A DNA stretch of 64,000 nt. Origin: Phyllobacteriaceae bacterium (GTDB taxonomy: Bacteria; Pseudomonadota; Alphaproteobacteria; Rhizobiales; Rhizobiaceae). Positions 33,163-43,139 of the stretch are shown here, in pieces (the stretch's first letter is position 1; each line of letters starts with the position of its first letter). Both the position numbers and the translations under genes were made by a program. The stretch covers positions 62,001-126,000 of the forward strand of contig JANSXT010000002.1 of assembly GCA_024742765.1 (NCBI GenBank), read 5' to 3'. Below the pieces are notes generated by a model. The model was given only the letters and a program-made list of their open reading frames with translations. It was not told the DNA's origin and did no database searches.

Positions 33163-34311
33163 TCATTTCCAAAAGCCGATGACGCCATCAGATACCAAGG
33201 CCTGGCTGCGGTCTCTTGGTATGCACCATTGATCCAGCACATCCAGACCAGCCGCATCTGGAAGCTCTGGAGGTGTGACAGCAGGCGCCGGAGTTTCAGA
33301 AAATCTGGGAGCCGGTGCCGGTTGAACGCATCCGTCCACAGCAACGAATGTCTCTCGCTCCTGATTATGATGGTGGCCCAATGCTTCGTCAAAGCTAAGG
33401 ATCGGGGTCACACATGCATCGGTACCTTCAAAAACTCCGATCCAATGCTGGCAGTCTTTTTCCAAGAACCGATCGGCGATGCGGCGACGCATATCTGGCC
33501 AACGATCCTGGTCTGTTTGGTCGAAATCATCGGGACTCAAATCCAAACCATCAAGCAGGATGGCGTGAAACTGGGGTTCGATCGCACCAACGGCGACATA
33601 TTTGCCGTCGGCACATCGGTATGTTCCATAAAAATAGGCACCACCATCAAGAAGATTGCTGTGGCGGTGCTCGCTCCAAGCACCAGCGGTCCGAAATCCA
33701 TGGATGAGTGTTGCCAATATGGCCGTCCCATCGGTCATCGCGGCGTCGACCACCTGGCCTTGACCGGTCTTTTGAGCGTTCAGAATAGACGCGATCATGC
33801 CAAATGCGAGGAGCATCCCACCACCGCCGAAATCGCCCAACAGGTTCAGTGGTGCAACCGGATGGCTGCGCGGCCCGATGGCATTGAGCACACCGGTAAG
33901 GGCAATGTAGTTTATGTCGTGACCGGCCGCATGGGCCATTGGACCTGATTGCCCCCAACCGGTCATGCGCCCATAGGTCAGGCTCGGATTGCGTGACAAA
34001 CACTCCGTCGGCGACAAACCCAACCGTTCCATCACGCCCGGGCGAAACCCCTCGATCACCCCATCGGCCTGGGCAATGAGATCAAGCGCAAGACGACAGC
34101 CTTCGGATTGACGAAGATCGACAGCAATGGATCGGCGTCCGCGAGCCAGCAAATCAGACCTTGTGTCTATGCTTGGAATCCCGCGACGGGGACGTGGCGG
34201 GCAAATCCGAAGAACCTCTGCTCCGTGATCAGCCAACATCATTGCAGCGAACGGAGCAGGGCCCAGTCCTGCAAACTCAACAATCCTTAGACCTGCCAAT
34301 ACACCAGCCAT
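33163..34311 (-). CDS. alpha-methylacyl-CoA racemase / CaiB-BaiF CoA-transferase family
   Basis: 382 residues. It shares the racemase pattern rather than that of formyl-CoA transferase: R90 in EGFRPGVMERLGL, H131 in AGHDINYIALTG, D160 in LLGDFGGGGMLLAFG, all catalytic or CoA-contact positions in mycobacterial MCR/AMACR. It should interconvert 2R and 2S methyl-branched acyl-CoAs so that acyl-CoA dehydrogenases can use them. It sits beside an SDR and a thiolase on the same strand, consistent with breakdown of branched acyl chains. The C-terminal segment after about 330 is proline/alanine-rich. Confidence 0.9.
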   Translation of the reverse strand: MAGVLAGLRIVEFAGLGPAPFAAMMLADHGAEVLRICPPRPRRGIPSIDTRSDLLARGRRSIAVDLRQSEGCRLALDLIAQADGVIEGFRPGVMERLGLSPTECLSRNPSLTYGRMTGWGQSGPMAHAAGHDINYIALTGVLNAIGPRSHPVAPLNLLGDFGGGGMLLAFGMIASILNAQKTGQGQVVDAAMTDGTAILATLIHGFRTAGAWSEHRHSNLLDGGAYFYGTYRCADGKYVAVGAIEPQFHAILLDGLDLSPDDFDQTDQDRWPDMRRRIADRFLEKDCQHWIGVFEGTDACVTPILSFDEALGHHHNQERETFVAVDGCVQPAPAPRFSETPAPAVTPPELPDAAGLDVLDQWCIPRDRSQALVSDGVIGFWK

Positions 34312-34353
34312 TTCAAAGTGCCACTTTCCCCAATCGACGTGTCGACTTCAGGA

Positions 34354-35121
34354 TCACCGAGGCGCCATCCGCAATGCGCCGTCGAGACGGATTACTTCTC
34401 CGTTCAGCATTTTGTTCTCCAGGATGTGGCGCACCATGGCTGCGTATTCGGCAGGATCGCCTAGTCGAGGCGGAAACGGCACTGAACTGCCCAGCGACGT
34501 TTTTACGTCCTGAGGCAAGTCAGCGACCAAGGGCGTCAAGAAAAGACCAGGCGCGATCGTGACAACACGGATACCGTGTCGAGCCAATTCGCGTGCAGCG
34601 GGCAATGTCAGTGACGCGACACCACCTTTGGACGCAGCATAGGCGACTTGTCCGATCTGACCATCCTGCGCGGCGATCGAGGCTGTATTCACGATAACGC
34701 CGCGTTCGCCGTCTTCATCGGGACTTTGTTCGGAGATTACTCGGGCAACCAGGCGCATCATGTTGAATGTGCCAATAAGGTTGACTGAAATCACACGCGA
34801 GAAGCTGTCCAATGCGTGTGGTTCAGTCCGGCCCAATATGCGTTCTGCTGGCGCAATGCCGGCACAGTTCACCAACGCGTCGATGCGTCCGAACGCCTGC
34901 AAGCCGGCTTGCACGGCCGCAAGGCCATCGGCCTCGTTGGCAACATCGCCCTGGACATATTGAACGGCGCCGCCGAGGGATTCAGCAACACTGCGCACCG
35001 CGGCATCGTTCATATCGACAAGCAGGGCACTGCCCCCAGCCTCGATGACCATACGTGCCGTAGCTGCTCCGAGCCCTGACCCCGCCCCGGTTACAACAAC
35101 AGTCTTGCCCTCAATCTGCAT
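34354..35121 (-). CDS. SDR 3-hydroxyacyl-CoA dehydrogenase-like (HSD17B10 type)
   Basis: 255 residues, a classical short-chain dehydrogenase: TGAGSGLG cofactor loop at 11-18, NCAG near 85-88, Ser148 and YAASK (Y161, K165). The overall pattern (VVVTGAGSGLGAATARMVIEAGG, REL..GIRVVTIAPGLF.TP) matches type II 3-hydroxyacyl-CoA dehydrogenases that act on 2-methyl-3-hydroxyacyl-CoA. NAD+ is expected because an Asp (LLVDMND) follows beta-2. It is flanked by racemase and thiolase genes. Confidence 0.88.
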   Translation of the reverse strand: MQIEGKTVVVTGAGSGLGAATARMVIEAGGSALLVDMNDAAVRSVAESLGGAVQYVQGDVANEADGLAAVQAGLQAFGRIDALVNCAGIAPAERILGRTEPHALDSFSRVISVNLIGTFNMMRLVARVISEQSPDEDGERGVIVNTASIAAQDGQIGQVAYAASKGGVASLTLPAARELARHGIRVVTIAPGLFLTPLVADLPQDVKTSLGSSVPFPPRLGDPAEYAAMVRHILENKMLNGEVIRLDGALRMAPR

Positions 35122-35187
35122 GTAGAACGCTCTCTATTCGGAAAATTTGGCTGACATCTTGCCCTTCATCCTGCGCGCCGCCCTGGC

Positions 35188-36348
35188 TCAACTGGCACGC
35201 TCGAGGATTGAACAATAGTTTGCGACCCCGGCCCCGCCCATGTTGAAAACGCAGGCCAGTTCTGCACCGGGAACCTGCATCTCACCGGCTGTTTCCGTGA
35301 CTTGACGCGCGGCCATGACATGCATCGAAACGCCCGTCGCGCCGACAGGGTGTCCCTTTGCCTTCAATCCGCCCGATGGGTTCACCGGCAAGCTTCCTGC
35401 GGCCATGACCTTTCCTTCGAAAACACATTCTGCCCCTCGCCCTCTGGCCGCCAGCCCCATCGCCTCATAAATCAGCAATTCCGCGATGGTGAAGCAATCG
35501 TGCACCTCGGCGACATCGATGTCTTCAACGCCGATCCCAGCCGACCGATAGGCGGTTTGAAATGCGCGAGCGGCTCCGGCGAGTGCGGTCAGATCGCGTC
35601 GGGATATGGGCATGATGTCGTTGATCTGAACGGCGGACCGGAATCGCACCGAACGTTCAAAGGCGCCGGCTACATCGTCGGCAGCCAGAACCAGCGCGGC
35701 CGCACCGTCTGAGATCAGTGAGCAATCCGTCAATCGAAGCGGTGCTGCGATCTCAGGGTTCTTGTCCGATATTGTGTTGCAAAACTCCGGTCCGACATCT
35801 TTGCGCATCTGTGCGAGTGGATTTGACAGTGCATGAAGATGGTTTTTGGCGGCGATCCTCGCGAGCGCCTCAGACTGGTCGCCAAACGCCCCAAAATACG
35901 CTTGCGCAAACCGGGCAAATAGCTGCGGAAAGCTGATACCGGCTTCCTCGCGCTGATAAGAAGCGCCGGCCAGTGCTTTCGTGACGCCGGGTGTGTCCAG
36001 GCCGGACATCTTTTCTGCCCCGATAACCAAAACATAGCGGGCTTCACCGGCTCTGATCGCGGATCGCGCCGCATAAACTGCCGCGGACCCTGATGCGCAG
36101 GCGTTTTCGGCGCGTGTGGCTGGTTTGAAGTGCAGGCCATGGTCGAGGCCAAGCACCAGGGAGGAAGCGAAAGCATCAGGGACCAGTCCGCCATTGTAGT
36201 GGCCCAACCAAACTGCATCGATGTCTGCCGGGGTCAGTCCAGCATGGCCAATGGCTTCAACGGCAGCCGAAAGGATCAGGTCTTCAAGTGACTTGTCCGG
36301 AAACTGGCCAAAAGGTGTGTGACCCCATCCAACAATGACCGCGTCCAT
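35188..36348 (-). CDS. thiolase (SCP2-type acetyl-CoA acyltransferase)
   Basis: 386 residues. The nucleophilic Cys lies in AENACASGSAAV (C84), the catalytic His in EVHDCFTIAELL, and the end motif in NPSGGLKAKGHPVGATG. The pattern is that of the SCP-x/SCP2 thiolase branch, which cleaves 2-methyl-branched 3-oxoacyl-CoAs. Length is normal. It is co-directional with the SDR (66 bp) and the racemase, giving a three-gene beta-oxidation module for branched chains. Confidence 0.9.
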   Translation of the reverse strand: MDAVIVGWGHTPFGQFPDKSLEDLILSAAVEAIGHAGLTPADIDAVWLGHYNGGLVPDAFASSLVLGLDHGLHFKPATRAENACASGSAAVYAARSAIRAGEARYVLVIGAEKMSGLDTPGVTKALAGASYQREEAGISFPQLFARFAQAYFGAFGDQSEALARIAAKNHLHALSNPLAQMRKDVGPEFCNTISDKNPEIAAPLRLTDCSLISDGAAALVLAADDVAGAFERSVRFRSAVQINDIMPISRRDLTALAGAARAFQTAYRSAGIGVEDIDVAEVHDCFTIAELLIYEAMGLAARGRGAECVFEGKVMAAGSLPVNPSGGLKAKGHPVGATGVSMHVMAARQVTETAGEMQVPGAELACVFNMGGAGVANYCSILERAS

Positions 36349-36389
36349 GAACTGTCCTCTTCATAGTTTTCTTGCAGGCCGAATTTTCA

Positions 36390-37412
36390 TTACAGGAGAT
36401 GACAGCTTGCGTGGCCCGTCGGGACTTGGGAGGCTTTTGGGTGCAGGCGGCTACAAATCTCACGCGCGACAGGACACCGGGGATGAAAGGCGCAGCCGGG
36501 CGGCGGCGATGCGGCGTCTGGAATCTCACCCACAGGCTCGCCTTTGCTCGGGGAGTTGGCCGTCGCGTTCGGCACCGCAGAAAGCAGCATCTGCGAATAG
36601 GGGTGTTCCGGCGTTTCGAAGAATGCCACCGAATCGCGCTCTTCGACTAGTTCGCCGAGATAAAGCACACCGATACGATCAGCCATGTGCCGGACAACGG
36701 CCAAATCGTGGCTGATGAACAGGTACGTCAGGGACAAATCCTTCTGCAACCGCTTCAGCAGGTTCAATACCTGCGCCTGTACCGAAACATCGAGCGCCGA
36801 TGTTGGCTCGTCGCAAACGATAAACTCGGGATCCGATGCCAGTGCGCGGGCAATCGCTATCCGCTGACGTTGACCACCGGAGAACTCGTGCGGGAACTTT
36901 CGACCGTCCGTCGTCGACAGGCCCACCAGTTCCAACAGTTCTGCCACCCGAGCGGCTCGCGCGCCTCCATCCGGCATCAAGCCAAACACACGCATCGGTT
37001 CGCTCACTATGGCCGAAACACGCCAAAGCGGGTTAAGGCTGGCCAACGGGTCTTGGAAAATCATCTGGATACGGCGTCTCAGCTTGCGCTGTTCATCCGC
37101 CGAGACCGGATCCCAAATGTTGTGCCCGCCAATAAAGACCTCGCCTTTGGAAGGTGGGGTAAGCCCGACAATCATTCTCGCCAGCGTCGACTTGCCCGAT
37201 CCGGATTCACCAACCAGCGCATAGGTCCGACCTTTTGGTATCGCCAGCGTAACGCCACGGACGGCCCTGATCACCGGCTGCTCAAAGCCGGGCATCAAGC
37301 GCCGTAAGAAGGGCACGTGGACCGCGAAATCACGCTCCAAATCCTTGGCTTGAACCAACGACGCCTCGATGGGAACAATTGGGTTTAGTCCGGTCGCCGA
37401 CACGTTCATCAT
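36390..37412 (-). CDS. peptide ABC transporter ATP-binding protein (DppF/OppF-like)
   Basis: 340 residues from the ATG that overlaps the upstream gene's stop (ATGA at 37412); a longer frame exists but lacks support. Walker A GESGSGKST, Q-loop MIFQDPLASLNP, signature EFSGGQRQRIAIARAL, Walker B FIVCDEPTSALD, and an oligopeptide/dipeptide C-terminal extension with HPRCPVA..IC (metal site) are all present. It powers import of peptides together with the four genes that follow towards higher coordinates. It is the last gene of the transporter operon. Confidence 0.93.
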   Translation of the reverse strand: MMNVSATGLNPIVPIEASLVQAKDLERDFAVHVPFLRRLMPGFEQPVIRAVRGVTLAIPKGRTYALVGESGSGKSTLARMIVGLTPPSKGEVFIGGHNIWDPVSADEQRKLRRRIQMIFQDPLASLNPLWRVSAIVSEPMRVFGLMPDGGARAARVAELLELVGLSTTDGRKFPHEFSGGQRQRIAIARALASDPEFIVCDEPTSALDVSVQAQVLNLLKRLQKDLSLTYLFISHDLAVVRHMADRIGVLYLGELVEERDSVAFFETPEHPYSQMLLSAVPNATANSPSKGEPVGEIPDAASPPPGCAFHPRCPVAREICSRLHPKASQVPTGHASCHLL

Positions 37413-38398
37413 GTGGCCTTCAGAGCTTGGCTGTCTTGATGGTACAAGAAGCAACTGCATTCGACCTTTTGCGCGGTGATGAGCGGCGGCCGACGATCTC
37501 GACATAAGGCAAGCGCCTCCGAGCAGCGCGGATGAAATGCGCACCCTTTCGGCCGTGCTGCGATCGTCGGCATGGAACCTGGAATTTGACGGAGCCCATC
37601 ATCCAGGGGACCGGTCAGTGTGGGATTGGCCGCCATCAAGCCCTGCGTATAGGGGTGGCGCGGCCGGGCGAGAACGTCGTCGACGGCGCCGATCTCCGCG
37701 ACACGTCCGGCATACAGCACGCAAACGCGGTCTGCGGTCTCGGCGATCACACCCATATCATGGGTGATCAGCATGACGGCCACACCGCGTTCCTGGCATA
37801 ACCGTTTTAGAAGCTTTATGATTTGAGCCTGTACCGACACATCCAATGCGGTTGTTGGTTCATCGGCAATAACCAGCTCAGGGTTGCCGGCCAGCGCCAG
37901 AGCGATCACGACCCGCTGACGCATCCCGCCTGAGAACTGGTGCGGATAGGCCGCCAGCCGTTCCGAGGACGCGGAAATGCCAACCTCGGTCAATAGACGT
38001 CGCGCCTCGTCGAGCGCCTCGGTCTGTGACATCGGCCGGTGTGTTCGAATGGTTTGAGTGATCTGGTCACCGATACGGTAAAGTGGGTTCAAACTGGTCT
38101 GCGGGTCCTGAAAGATCATCCCGATTCGCGCCCCACGCAGGTGCTGAAGGTCGGCGCGGGGAAGCGCATCGATCCGGTCCCCGTCCAGCCACACCTGACC
38201 ACCTGCGATGCGCGCCCGTGCCGGCAGCAGGCCGATGACGGCATTGCCAAGCATGGACTTGCCAGCACCGGATTCGCCGACCACCCCCAACACCTCGCCC
38301 CGGCCAATACCGAATGAAACGCCGTCGATGGCCCGCAGTTCGCCGCGCCGGGTTGAAATATCGATCGTCAGATCGGAAACGCTGAGCAGATCTGTCAT
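37409..38398 (-). CDS. peptide ABC transporter ATP-binding protein (DppD/OppD-like)
   Basis: 329 residues from the ATG overlapping the permease stop (ATGA at 38398). Walker A GESGAGKSM (note Met in place of the usual Thr after Ser), MIFQDPQTSLNPL, signature FSGGMRQRVVIAL, Walker B ELVIADEPTTALD, and the C-terminal CAFHPRCSEAL..C cluster. It pairs with the DppF-like subunit. Four-base overlaps on both sides indicate one translation-coupled operon. Confidence 0.93.
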   Translation of the reverse strand: MTDLLSVSDLTIDISTRRGELRAIDGVSFGIGRGEVLGVVGESGAGKSMLGNAVIGLLPARARIAGGQVWLDGDRIDALPRADLQHLRGARIGMIFQDPQTSLNPLYRIGDQITQTIRTHRPMSQTEALDEARRLLTEVGISASSERLAAYPHQFSGGMRQRVVIALALAGNPELVIADEPTTALDVSVQAQIIKLLKRLCQERGVAVMLITHDMGVIAETADRVCVLYAGRVAEIGAVDDVLARPRHPYTQGLMAANPTLTGPLDDGLRQIPGSMPTIAARPKGCAFHPRCSEALALCRDRRPPLITAQKVECSCFLYHQDSQALKAT

Positions 38399-39321
38399 GC
38401 GAGTTTCGGATTGAGCGCGTCGCGCAACCAGTCGCCGAACAGGTTCACCGACAAGGCGAGCACACCCAACAGCACCCCTGGAAAGAGCGTGATCCACCAT
38501 TCACCGGAGAACAGATAGTCATTTCCGATGCGGATGAGCGTGCCAAGCGAAGGCCGACCGGAGGGAACACCAACACCGAGGAAACTCAGTGTCGCCTCAA
38601 TGATGATCGCCAGAGCCAAATTGATTGTCGCGATCACCAGGACCGGCGCAAGCACGTTGGGCAATATGTGCCGGACCATGATGCCGATGGACGAAACGCC
38701 GATTAGGCGTGCGGCTTCCACATACTCTTTGCTCGCTTGAACAAGAACTGAGCCTCGGACGGTTCGAGCATACTGGACCCAGAATGACAGGCTGATCGAA
38801 ATGATCAACAGCATCATCGTTGCGGAATCGGAGCTGCCGGGGCCTGCTGTGCCGCGAAAAATGCCGGCCAGCAGCAGGGCAATCAAGATGGCCGGAAACG
38901 TCATTTGGACATCGGCCACGCGCATAATGATCACATCCGCGAACCCACCGACATACCCAGCGATCAATCCAAGCCAAACTCCGACAATCATGGCCAGGAT
39001 GACGCTTGCGAATCCGACGGCAAGGGAGATGCGGAGGCCGTAGAGCATGGCCGAAAGCAGGTCGCGCCCCTGATCATCCGTTCCAAGCAGAAACCGCGCA
39101 TCGCCACCTTCTTCCCAAGCCGGCGGCAAAAAGTTGTCCAATATGGACAATCCGGCCGGATCGAATGGATCATGCGGTGCAATCCACGGCGCCAAAAGCG
39201 CCGCCAGACCGAGCCCCAGAGTTACGACCGCAGCGATGATCGCTCCAGGCGATCGTCGAAACGAATACAACAGATCGCTGTCCGCGACCCGTTTCCAGAA
39301 ATCTGCCGACGCCTCGCTCAT
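38395..39321 (-). CDS. peptide ABC transporter permease (DppC-like)
   Basis: 308 residues with six predicted membrane helices. The N-terminal anchor (RRSPGAIIAAVVTLGLGLAALL), LLGTDDQGRDLLSAMLYGLRISL and an EAA-type loop (EAARLIGVSSIGIMVRHILPN) are characteristic of the DppC/OppC family. Inner-membrane channel subunit. It overlaps the DppB-like gene by four bases. Confidence 0.93.
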   Translation of the reverse strand: MSEASADFWKRVADSDLLYSFRRSPGAIIAAVVTLGLGLAALLAPWIAPHDPFDPAGLSILDNFLPPAWEEGGDARFLLGTDDQGRDLLSAMLYGLRISLAVGFASVILAMIVGVWLGLIAGYVGGFADVIIMRVADVQMTFPAILIALLLAGIFRGTAGPGSSDSATMMLLIISISLSFWVQYARTVRGSVLVQASKEYVEAARLIGVSSIGIMVRHILPNVLAPVLVIATINLALAIIIEATLSFLGVGVPSGRPSLGTLIRIGNDYLFSGEWWITLFPGVLLGVLALSVNLFGDWLRDALNPKLA

Positions 39322-40295
39322 GCCGGCGTCCCAGCAAGGCGAATTCTCGGATCGACGGTTACATAGAGCAGATCAACGGCCAGGTTGATGGTCACAAAAA
39401 GAAACGCAATCAGCATCAGGTATGCTGCCATCACCGGAATATCGACGTTCTGGACGGCCTGCAGGAACAGCAGGCCCATGCCCGGCCACTGGAACACGGT
39501 CTCGGTGATGATTGAGAAGGCGATGATCGAGCCGATCTGAAGTCCCGTCACGGTGATCACCGGGATCATCGTGTTGCGCAGCGCATGGCCAAAATGAATG
39601 ACCCGATCGCTAAGCCCTCGGGCACGGGCGAACTTGATATAGTCGGTCGGCAGCACTTCCATGATCTCGCTGCGCACCAGCCTCATAATGAGCGTCATCT
39701 GAAACAGCCCGAGGGTGATCGATGGGAGAATGAGGGATTGGAGTCCCGAGCTTGTCAAAAAACCTGTACTCCATCCTCCAATCAGTACCGTTTCACCCCG
39801 GCCGAAGGAGGGCAGCCAACCCAGTTGAACGGAGAAAACGAAGATCAGCAAAATACCGATCAGAAAGGTTGGCAGCGATACGCCGATCAGGCTGAGGACC
39901 ATGAATGCGCGAGACGCCAGGCTGCGGGGATGAAGTCCCGACAAGACGCCCAGTGGGACACCGAACCCGATCGCAAAGATCACCGACACGAGTGTCAGCT
40001 CCAGCGTCGCAGGCAGACGCTGAGCGATCATGGCCGACACAGCTTCCTTTTGCTGGTAGGAAACACCAAAGTCCAAATGGAGCGCCCGGACGACAAAGCG
40101 CAAATATTGAACTGACATACTGTCGTTCAGACCCAACTGTTCACGGAGCGTTTCGCGCTGCTCCAGTGACGTCTCGATCCCGACCATCTGGTTCACCGGA
40201 TCGCCGACGTAGCGAAACAGTACGAAGGCGATCAGAGTGACGACCAGCATGGTCGCAATGGCCTGCATCAGCCGCGAGAAGATGAACGAAACCAT
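39318..40295 (-). CDS. peptide ABC transporter permease (DppB-like)
   Basis: 325 residues, six predicted helices, with the DppB-type N-terminus (MVSFIFSRLMQAIATMLVV), GDPVNQM, and EAA loop (YIKFARARGLSDRVIHFGHALRNTMIP). Inner-membrane partner of the DppC-like subunit. It starts 53 bp after the binding-protein stop. Confidence 0.93.
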   Translation of the reverse strand: MVSFIFSRLMQAIATMLVVTLIAFVLFRYVGDPVNQMVGIETSLEQRETLREQLGLNDSMSVQYLRFVVRALHLDFGVSYQQKEAVSAMIAQRLPATLELTLVSVIFAIGFGVPLGVLSGLHPRSLASRAFMVLSLIGVSLPTFLIGILLIFVFSVQLGWLPSFGRGETVLIGGWSTGFLTSSGLQSLILPSITLGLFQMTLIMRLVRSEIMEVLPTDYIKFARARGLSDRVIHFGHALRNTMIPVITVTGLQIGSIIAFSIITETVFQWPGMGLLFLQAVQNVDIPVMAAYLMLIAFLFVTINLAVDLLYVTVDPRIRLAGTPA

Positions 40296-40348
40296 GAGTT
40301 ATCCCGCTTGCGGACGCCGAGCTGACACGCTGCGCCCGGCGCAACGCT

Positions 40349-41953
40349 TCAGTTGACACGCGCCCAGTAAAACAGGACTTGATTGTCCGCTCTCTGAGTG
40401 ATCTCCACATTGGCCCGCTTGCCCCACACGAGATTTTGCTGGTGGAGTGGCAGATACGCCGTTTCATCGTGCATGGTCCGAAATGCCTCGGCGATCATTT
40501 CGTCGCGTTTGGCGGCATCGGTCTCGCTGACAATGGCGGCAGCCAACTCATCGACGCGGGGATTGCAGTAACCGCCCACATTGAACGGCCCACCCTTGCC
40601 GGTCTCATCACGACAAGTGGCAAGGTTGGACAGGACATTCCAGGAGTCCAGCGAACCGGGAGTCCAACCCAGCAGATAGAAGTCGGTGTCAAAGCCGCCT
40701 GGCGCCAGGATTTTGGCTGCCCATAGAGCTTTGGTCTGCGCATTCAGGTTCACTTGGATTCCGACCCGGGCCAACATCGCAACCGTGGCCTGGCAGATGG
40801 CCTCGTCATTGACATATCGGTCGGTTGGGCAGTCCAGTCCTACGGTGAAGCCTTCCGGATAGCCCGCCTCTGCGAGCAATGCCTTGGCTGCATCGGGGTC
40901 ATATGGCCAGCGTTCGAATTCGCCGGATCTCGAAAACAATTCGTTTGCAATCAGCAGTGGCACCGGGGTCGAGAGGTTCCGCATGACACGGGTTTTGATC
41001 GCCTCAACGTCGATTGCTTGATAAAAGGCCTGCCGCACCCGGGGGTCTTTGAATGGATTGGCATTCTCGACATTCGACGTTGTCAACACGTCGTCCATTT
41101 GGTTGAAGCCAAAATAGATCACGCGAAGTTCGGGAGCTGAGAGGATATCGGTTTCGGGATTGTTCTCGATCCGCGGAATGTCCTGCACGGGGACGGGATC
41201 GATCAGGTCGATGTCACCTGAAAGCAGTGCAGCGACGCGGGTGCCATCGGCAGCAATGGGTGTGTAAGTGACGCGTTCCAGATTGTGTTCGGGATCGTTC
41301 CACCAGGATGGATTCGGCACGAACACCGTTCTGACGCCAGGCTCGTGGCTTTCAATTGAAAAAGCGCCGGTTCCGACAGCGGTGAATGCGGCGGGACGGG
41401 GATTGGTATCCTTGGCCGAGACCGGTTCCATCATGTCGTTGGCTTCAGACCATTCCTTGTCCATGATGTACCAAGTGTCCCATTCATAGTGCAAAATCGG
41501 GTTTGGCGATTGAAGGCGTACCTCAACTGTCAGATCGTCCAGTTTCACGAATTCGGCATCTGGCGGTATGCGTCCTGCAAGATTGGACGACTCCGCGCGG
41601 ACCCGCTCTGCCGAAAAAAGGACATCATCGGCCGTGAAAGCGTTTCCATTGGCGAAGGTGACGCCCTCTCTTAGGTGAAATCGCCAGGTCAGCGGATCGG
41701 GTTGCTCCCAACGCTCTGCCAACCCGGGTATGATCGTGAGATCTTTGTCACGCCGCGTAAGACCTTCGTAGACGTTGCCCAGCATCCCCAACGTGAACGT
41801 CTCATTGAGCGTGTACGGATCCAGCGCGCCAAGCGTTCCCTGAAAGGCAAAACGAAGTTCAGCCGCGTGTGCCGCGGTTGTCAGCCCTGTTGCGCAAAGC
41901 ACCCCGATCGAAACCTGATGCAATGACCGCCGCCGTCTTTTGACATTCAACAT
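40349..41953 (-). CDS. peptide ABC transporter substrate-binding protein (family 5)
   Basis: 534 residues from the ATG that follows AGGGAGA by 7 bp; the frame extends 13 codons upstream without a site. An Arg-rich N-terminus and hydrophobic stretch end at AAHAAELRF, a Sec signal peptide. The mature part is SBP family 5: ALDPYTLNETFTLGMLGNVYEGL, GLAERWEQPDPLTWRFHLREGV, FNQMDD ... PFKDPRVRQAFYQAIDVE. Periplasmic receptor for di/oligopeptides or similar ligands. First gene of the operon. Confidence 0.92.
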   Translation of the reverse strand: MLNVKRRRRSLHQVSIGVLCATGLTTAAHAAELRFAFQGTLGALDPYTLNETFTLGMLGNVYEGLTRRDKDLTIIPGLAERWEQPDPLTWRFHLREGVTFANGNAFTADDVLFSAERVRAESSNLAGRIPPDAEFVKLDDLTVEVRLQSPNPILHYEWDTWYIMDKEWSEANDMMEPVSAKDTNPRPAAFTAVGTGAFSIESHEPGVRTVFVPNPSWWNDPEHNLERVTYTPIAADGTRVAALLSGDIDLIDPVPVQDIPRIENNPETDILSAPELRVIYFGFNQMDDVLTTSNVENANPFKDPRVRQAFYQAIDVEAIKTRVMRNLSTPVPLLIANELFSRSGEFERWPYDPDAAKALLAEAGYPEGFTVGLDCPTDRYVNDEAICQATVAMLARVGIQVNLNAQTKALWAAKILAPGGFDTDFYLLGWTPGSLDSWNVLSNLATCRDETGKGGPFNVGGYCNPRVDELAAAIVSETDAAKRDEMIAEAFRTMHDETAYLPLHQQNLVWGKRANVEITQRADNQVLFYWARVN

Positions 41954-41972
41954 TTCGGAATCTCCCTGTTTC

Positions 41973-43139
41973 TTAACCTGATGCCCACTCAATCAAGCCG
42001 CTAAGCATCCGTTCGGCTCGGGCAAGCTGATCAATCGCGATCCACTCGTCCGGCTTGTGAGCGATGGTGATGGAGCCCGGTCCGCAGACCACGGTGGGAA
42101 TACCCATGTGCTGAAAGAAGCCGGCTTCTGTACCGAACGAAACCGCGTCATCGCCGTCACATGACGTGTGTGACAGCAGCACGTCGCGCGCTGCTCGGTT
42201 TGTGGCGGGGTCGAGCGCCGGAACGCTCGCTGAACATCGCGTTCGGATGTCGGCACCCTGCCAACTTGCTTTCATTAGCGGCTTTGCTTCGTGTTCAAGC
42301 CAGCCGAGAATCTCGGCCTCTACCTGATCGGGATCGAGTTCGGGGATGTGTCGGAACTCCCAAACCAATTGAGTGCGATCGGGAATAATGTTGAGCGCTC
42401 GGCCGCCTCGGAAAATGCCAACGTTGAACGTGGTATGAGCCGGTTCCAAGCCTTCAATCGTCGTATGAAGCTTTCGAAGGTTTGCGAAGATTGCGTCCAG
42501 GTGCGCGACAAAATGTGCCGCGTGAACATTGCTGCTGACGCCCATATGCGCCTGGCTGGAATGGGCCGAGTGACCCAAAAACTCGGTATCGTACACACGC
42601 GCGCCCTTGTGCGCCGACACGATCCGCATCATCGTCGGCTCACCGACGACGGCCAAGGCGGGCGCCGGGATCGCATGCTTGAGGACTGCCACAAGATCGT
42701 CGGTTCCCGCGCAGCCCAACTCCTCGTCATAGGACAAAGCAAGATGGATCGGCCGGGTCAGTTTTGACGGATCAACCGAGTCCATTGCGGATAGGCAGCA
42801 GGCAAGAAACCCCTTCATATCGGTCGTTCCGCGACCGTAGACACGATCGCCGTCGTGCCGCAGACGAAACGGGTCCGATGACCATGCCTGCCCCTTGACC
42901 GGCACAACATCGGTGTGGGCCGACAACATCAATCCGCCGGGCATATCGGGCCCGATGGAGGCGATCAGACTTTCCTTTTGAACAGCTTCACAGCCGTCGG
43001 CCTTGGCGGTTCGGGTCAGTCGCGCGCCGCGTCCGGTCAAGCGCTCCGCCACCCAGTCGATCAGCGACGTGTTCGACTGGCAGGAGATCGTGTCGAAACC
43101 GACCAGTCGGTCCAGACAATCGAGCGTGGCCGCTGTCAT
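41973..43139 (-). CDS. M20 amidohydrolase (ArgE/acetylornithine-deacetylase-like)
   Basis: 388 residues. M20 metal motifs: LSAHTDVVPVKG (His, Asp), GRGTTDMKG (Asp), LSYDEELGCAG (Glu-Glu), VVGEPTMM and the late GPGSITIAHKPDEW (His). The sequence is closest in layout to N-acetylornithine deacetylase. In this neighbourhood an N-acyl amino acid or small peptide substrate is more likely than arginine synthesis, since no other arg gene is near. Its ATG overlaps the stop of the dehydrogenase gene, so these two are coupled and lie just before the peptide transporter. Confidence 0.88.
   Translation of the reverse strand: MTAATLDCLDRLVGFDTISCQSNTSLIDWVAERLTGRGARLTRTAKADGCEAVQKESLIASIGPDMPGGLMLSAHTDVVPVKGQAWSSDPFRLRHDGDRVYGRGTTDMKGFLACCLSAMDSVDPSKLTRPIHLALSYDEELGCAGTDDLVAVLKHAIPAPALAVVGEPTMMRIVSAHKGARVYDTEFLGHSAHSSQAHMGVSSNVHAAHFVAHLDAIFANLRKLHTTIEGLEPAHTTFNVGIFRGGRALNIIPDRTQLVWEFRHIPELDPDQVEAEILGWLEHEAKPLMKASWQGADIRTRCSASVPALDPATNRAARDVLLSHTSCDGDDAVSFGTEAGFFQHMGIPTVVCGPGSITIAHKPDEWIAIDQLARAERMLSGLIEWASG

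Noticed and set aside
33148-33948. 266-codon plus-strand frame
   Set aside because: Overlaps the AMACR-type racemase on the other strand, whose catalytic residues are conserved.
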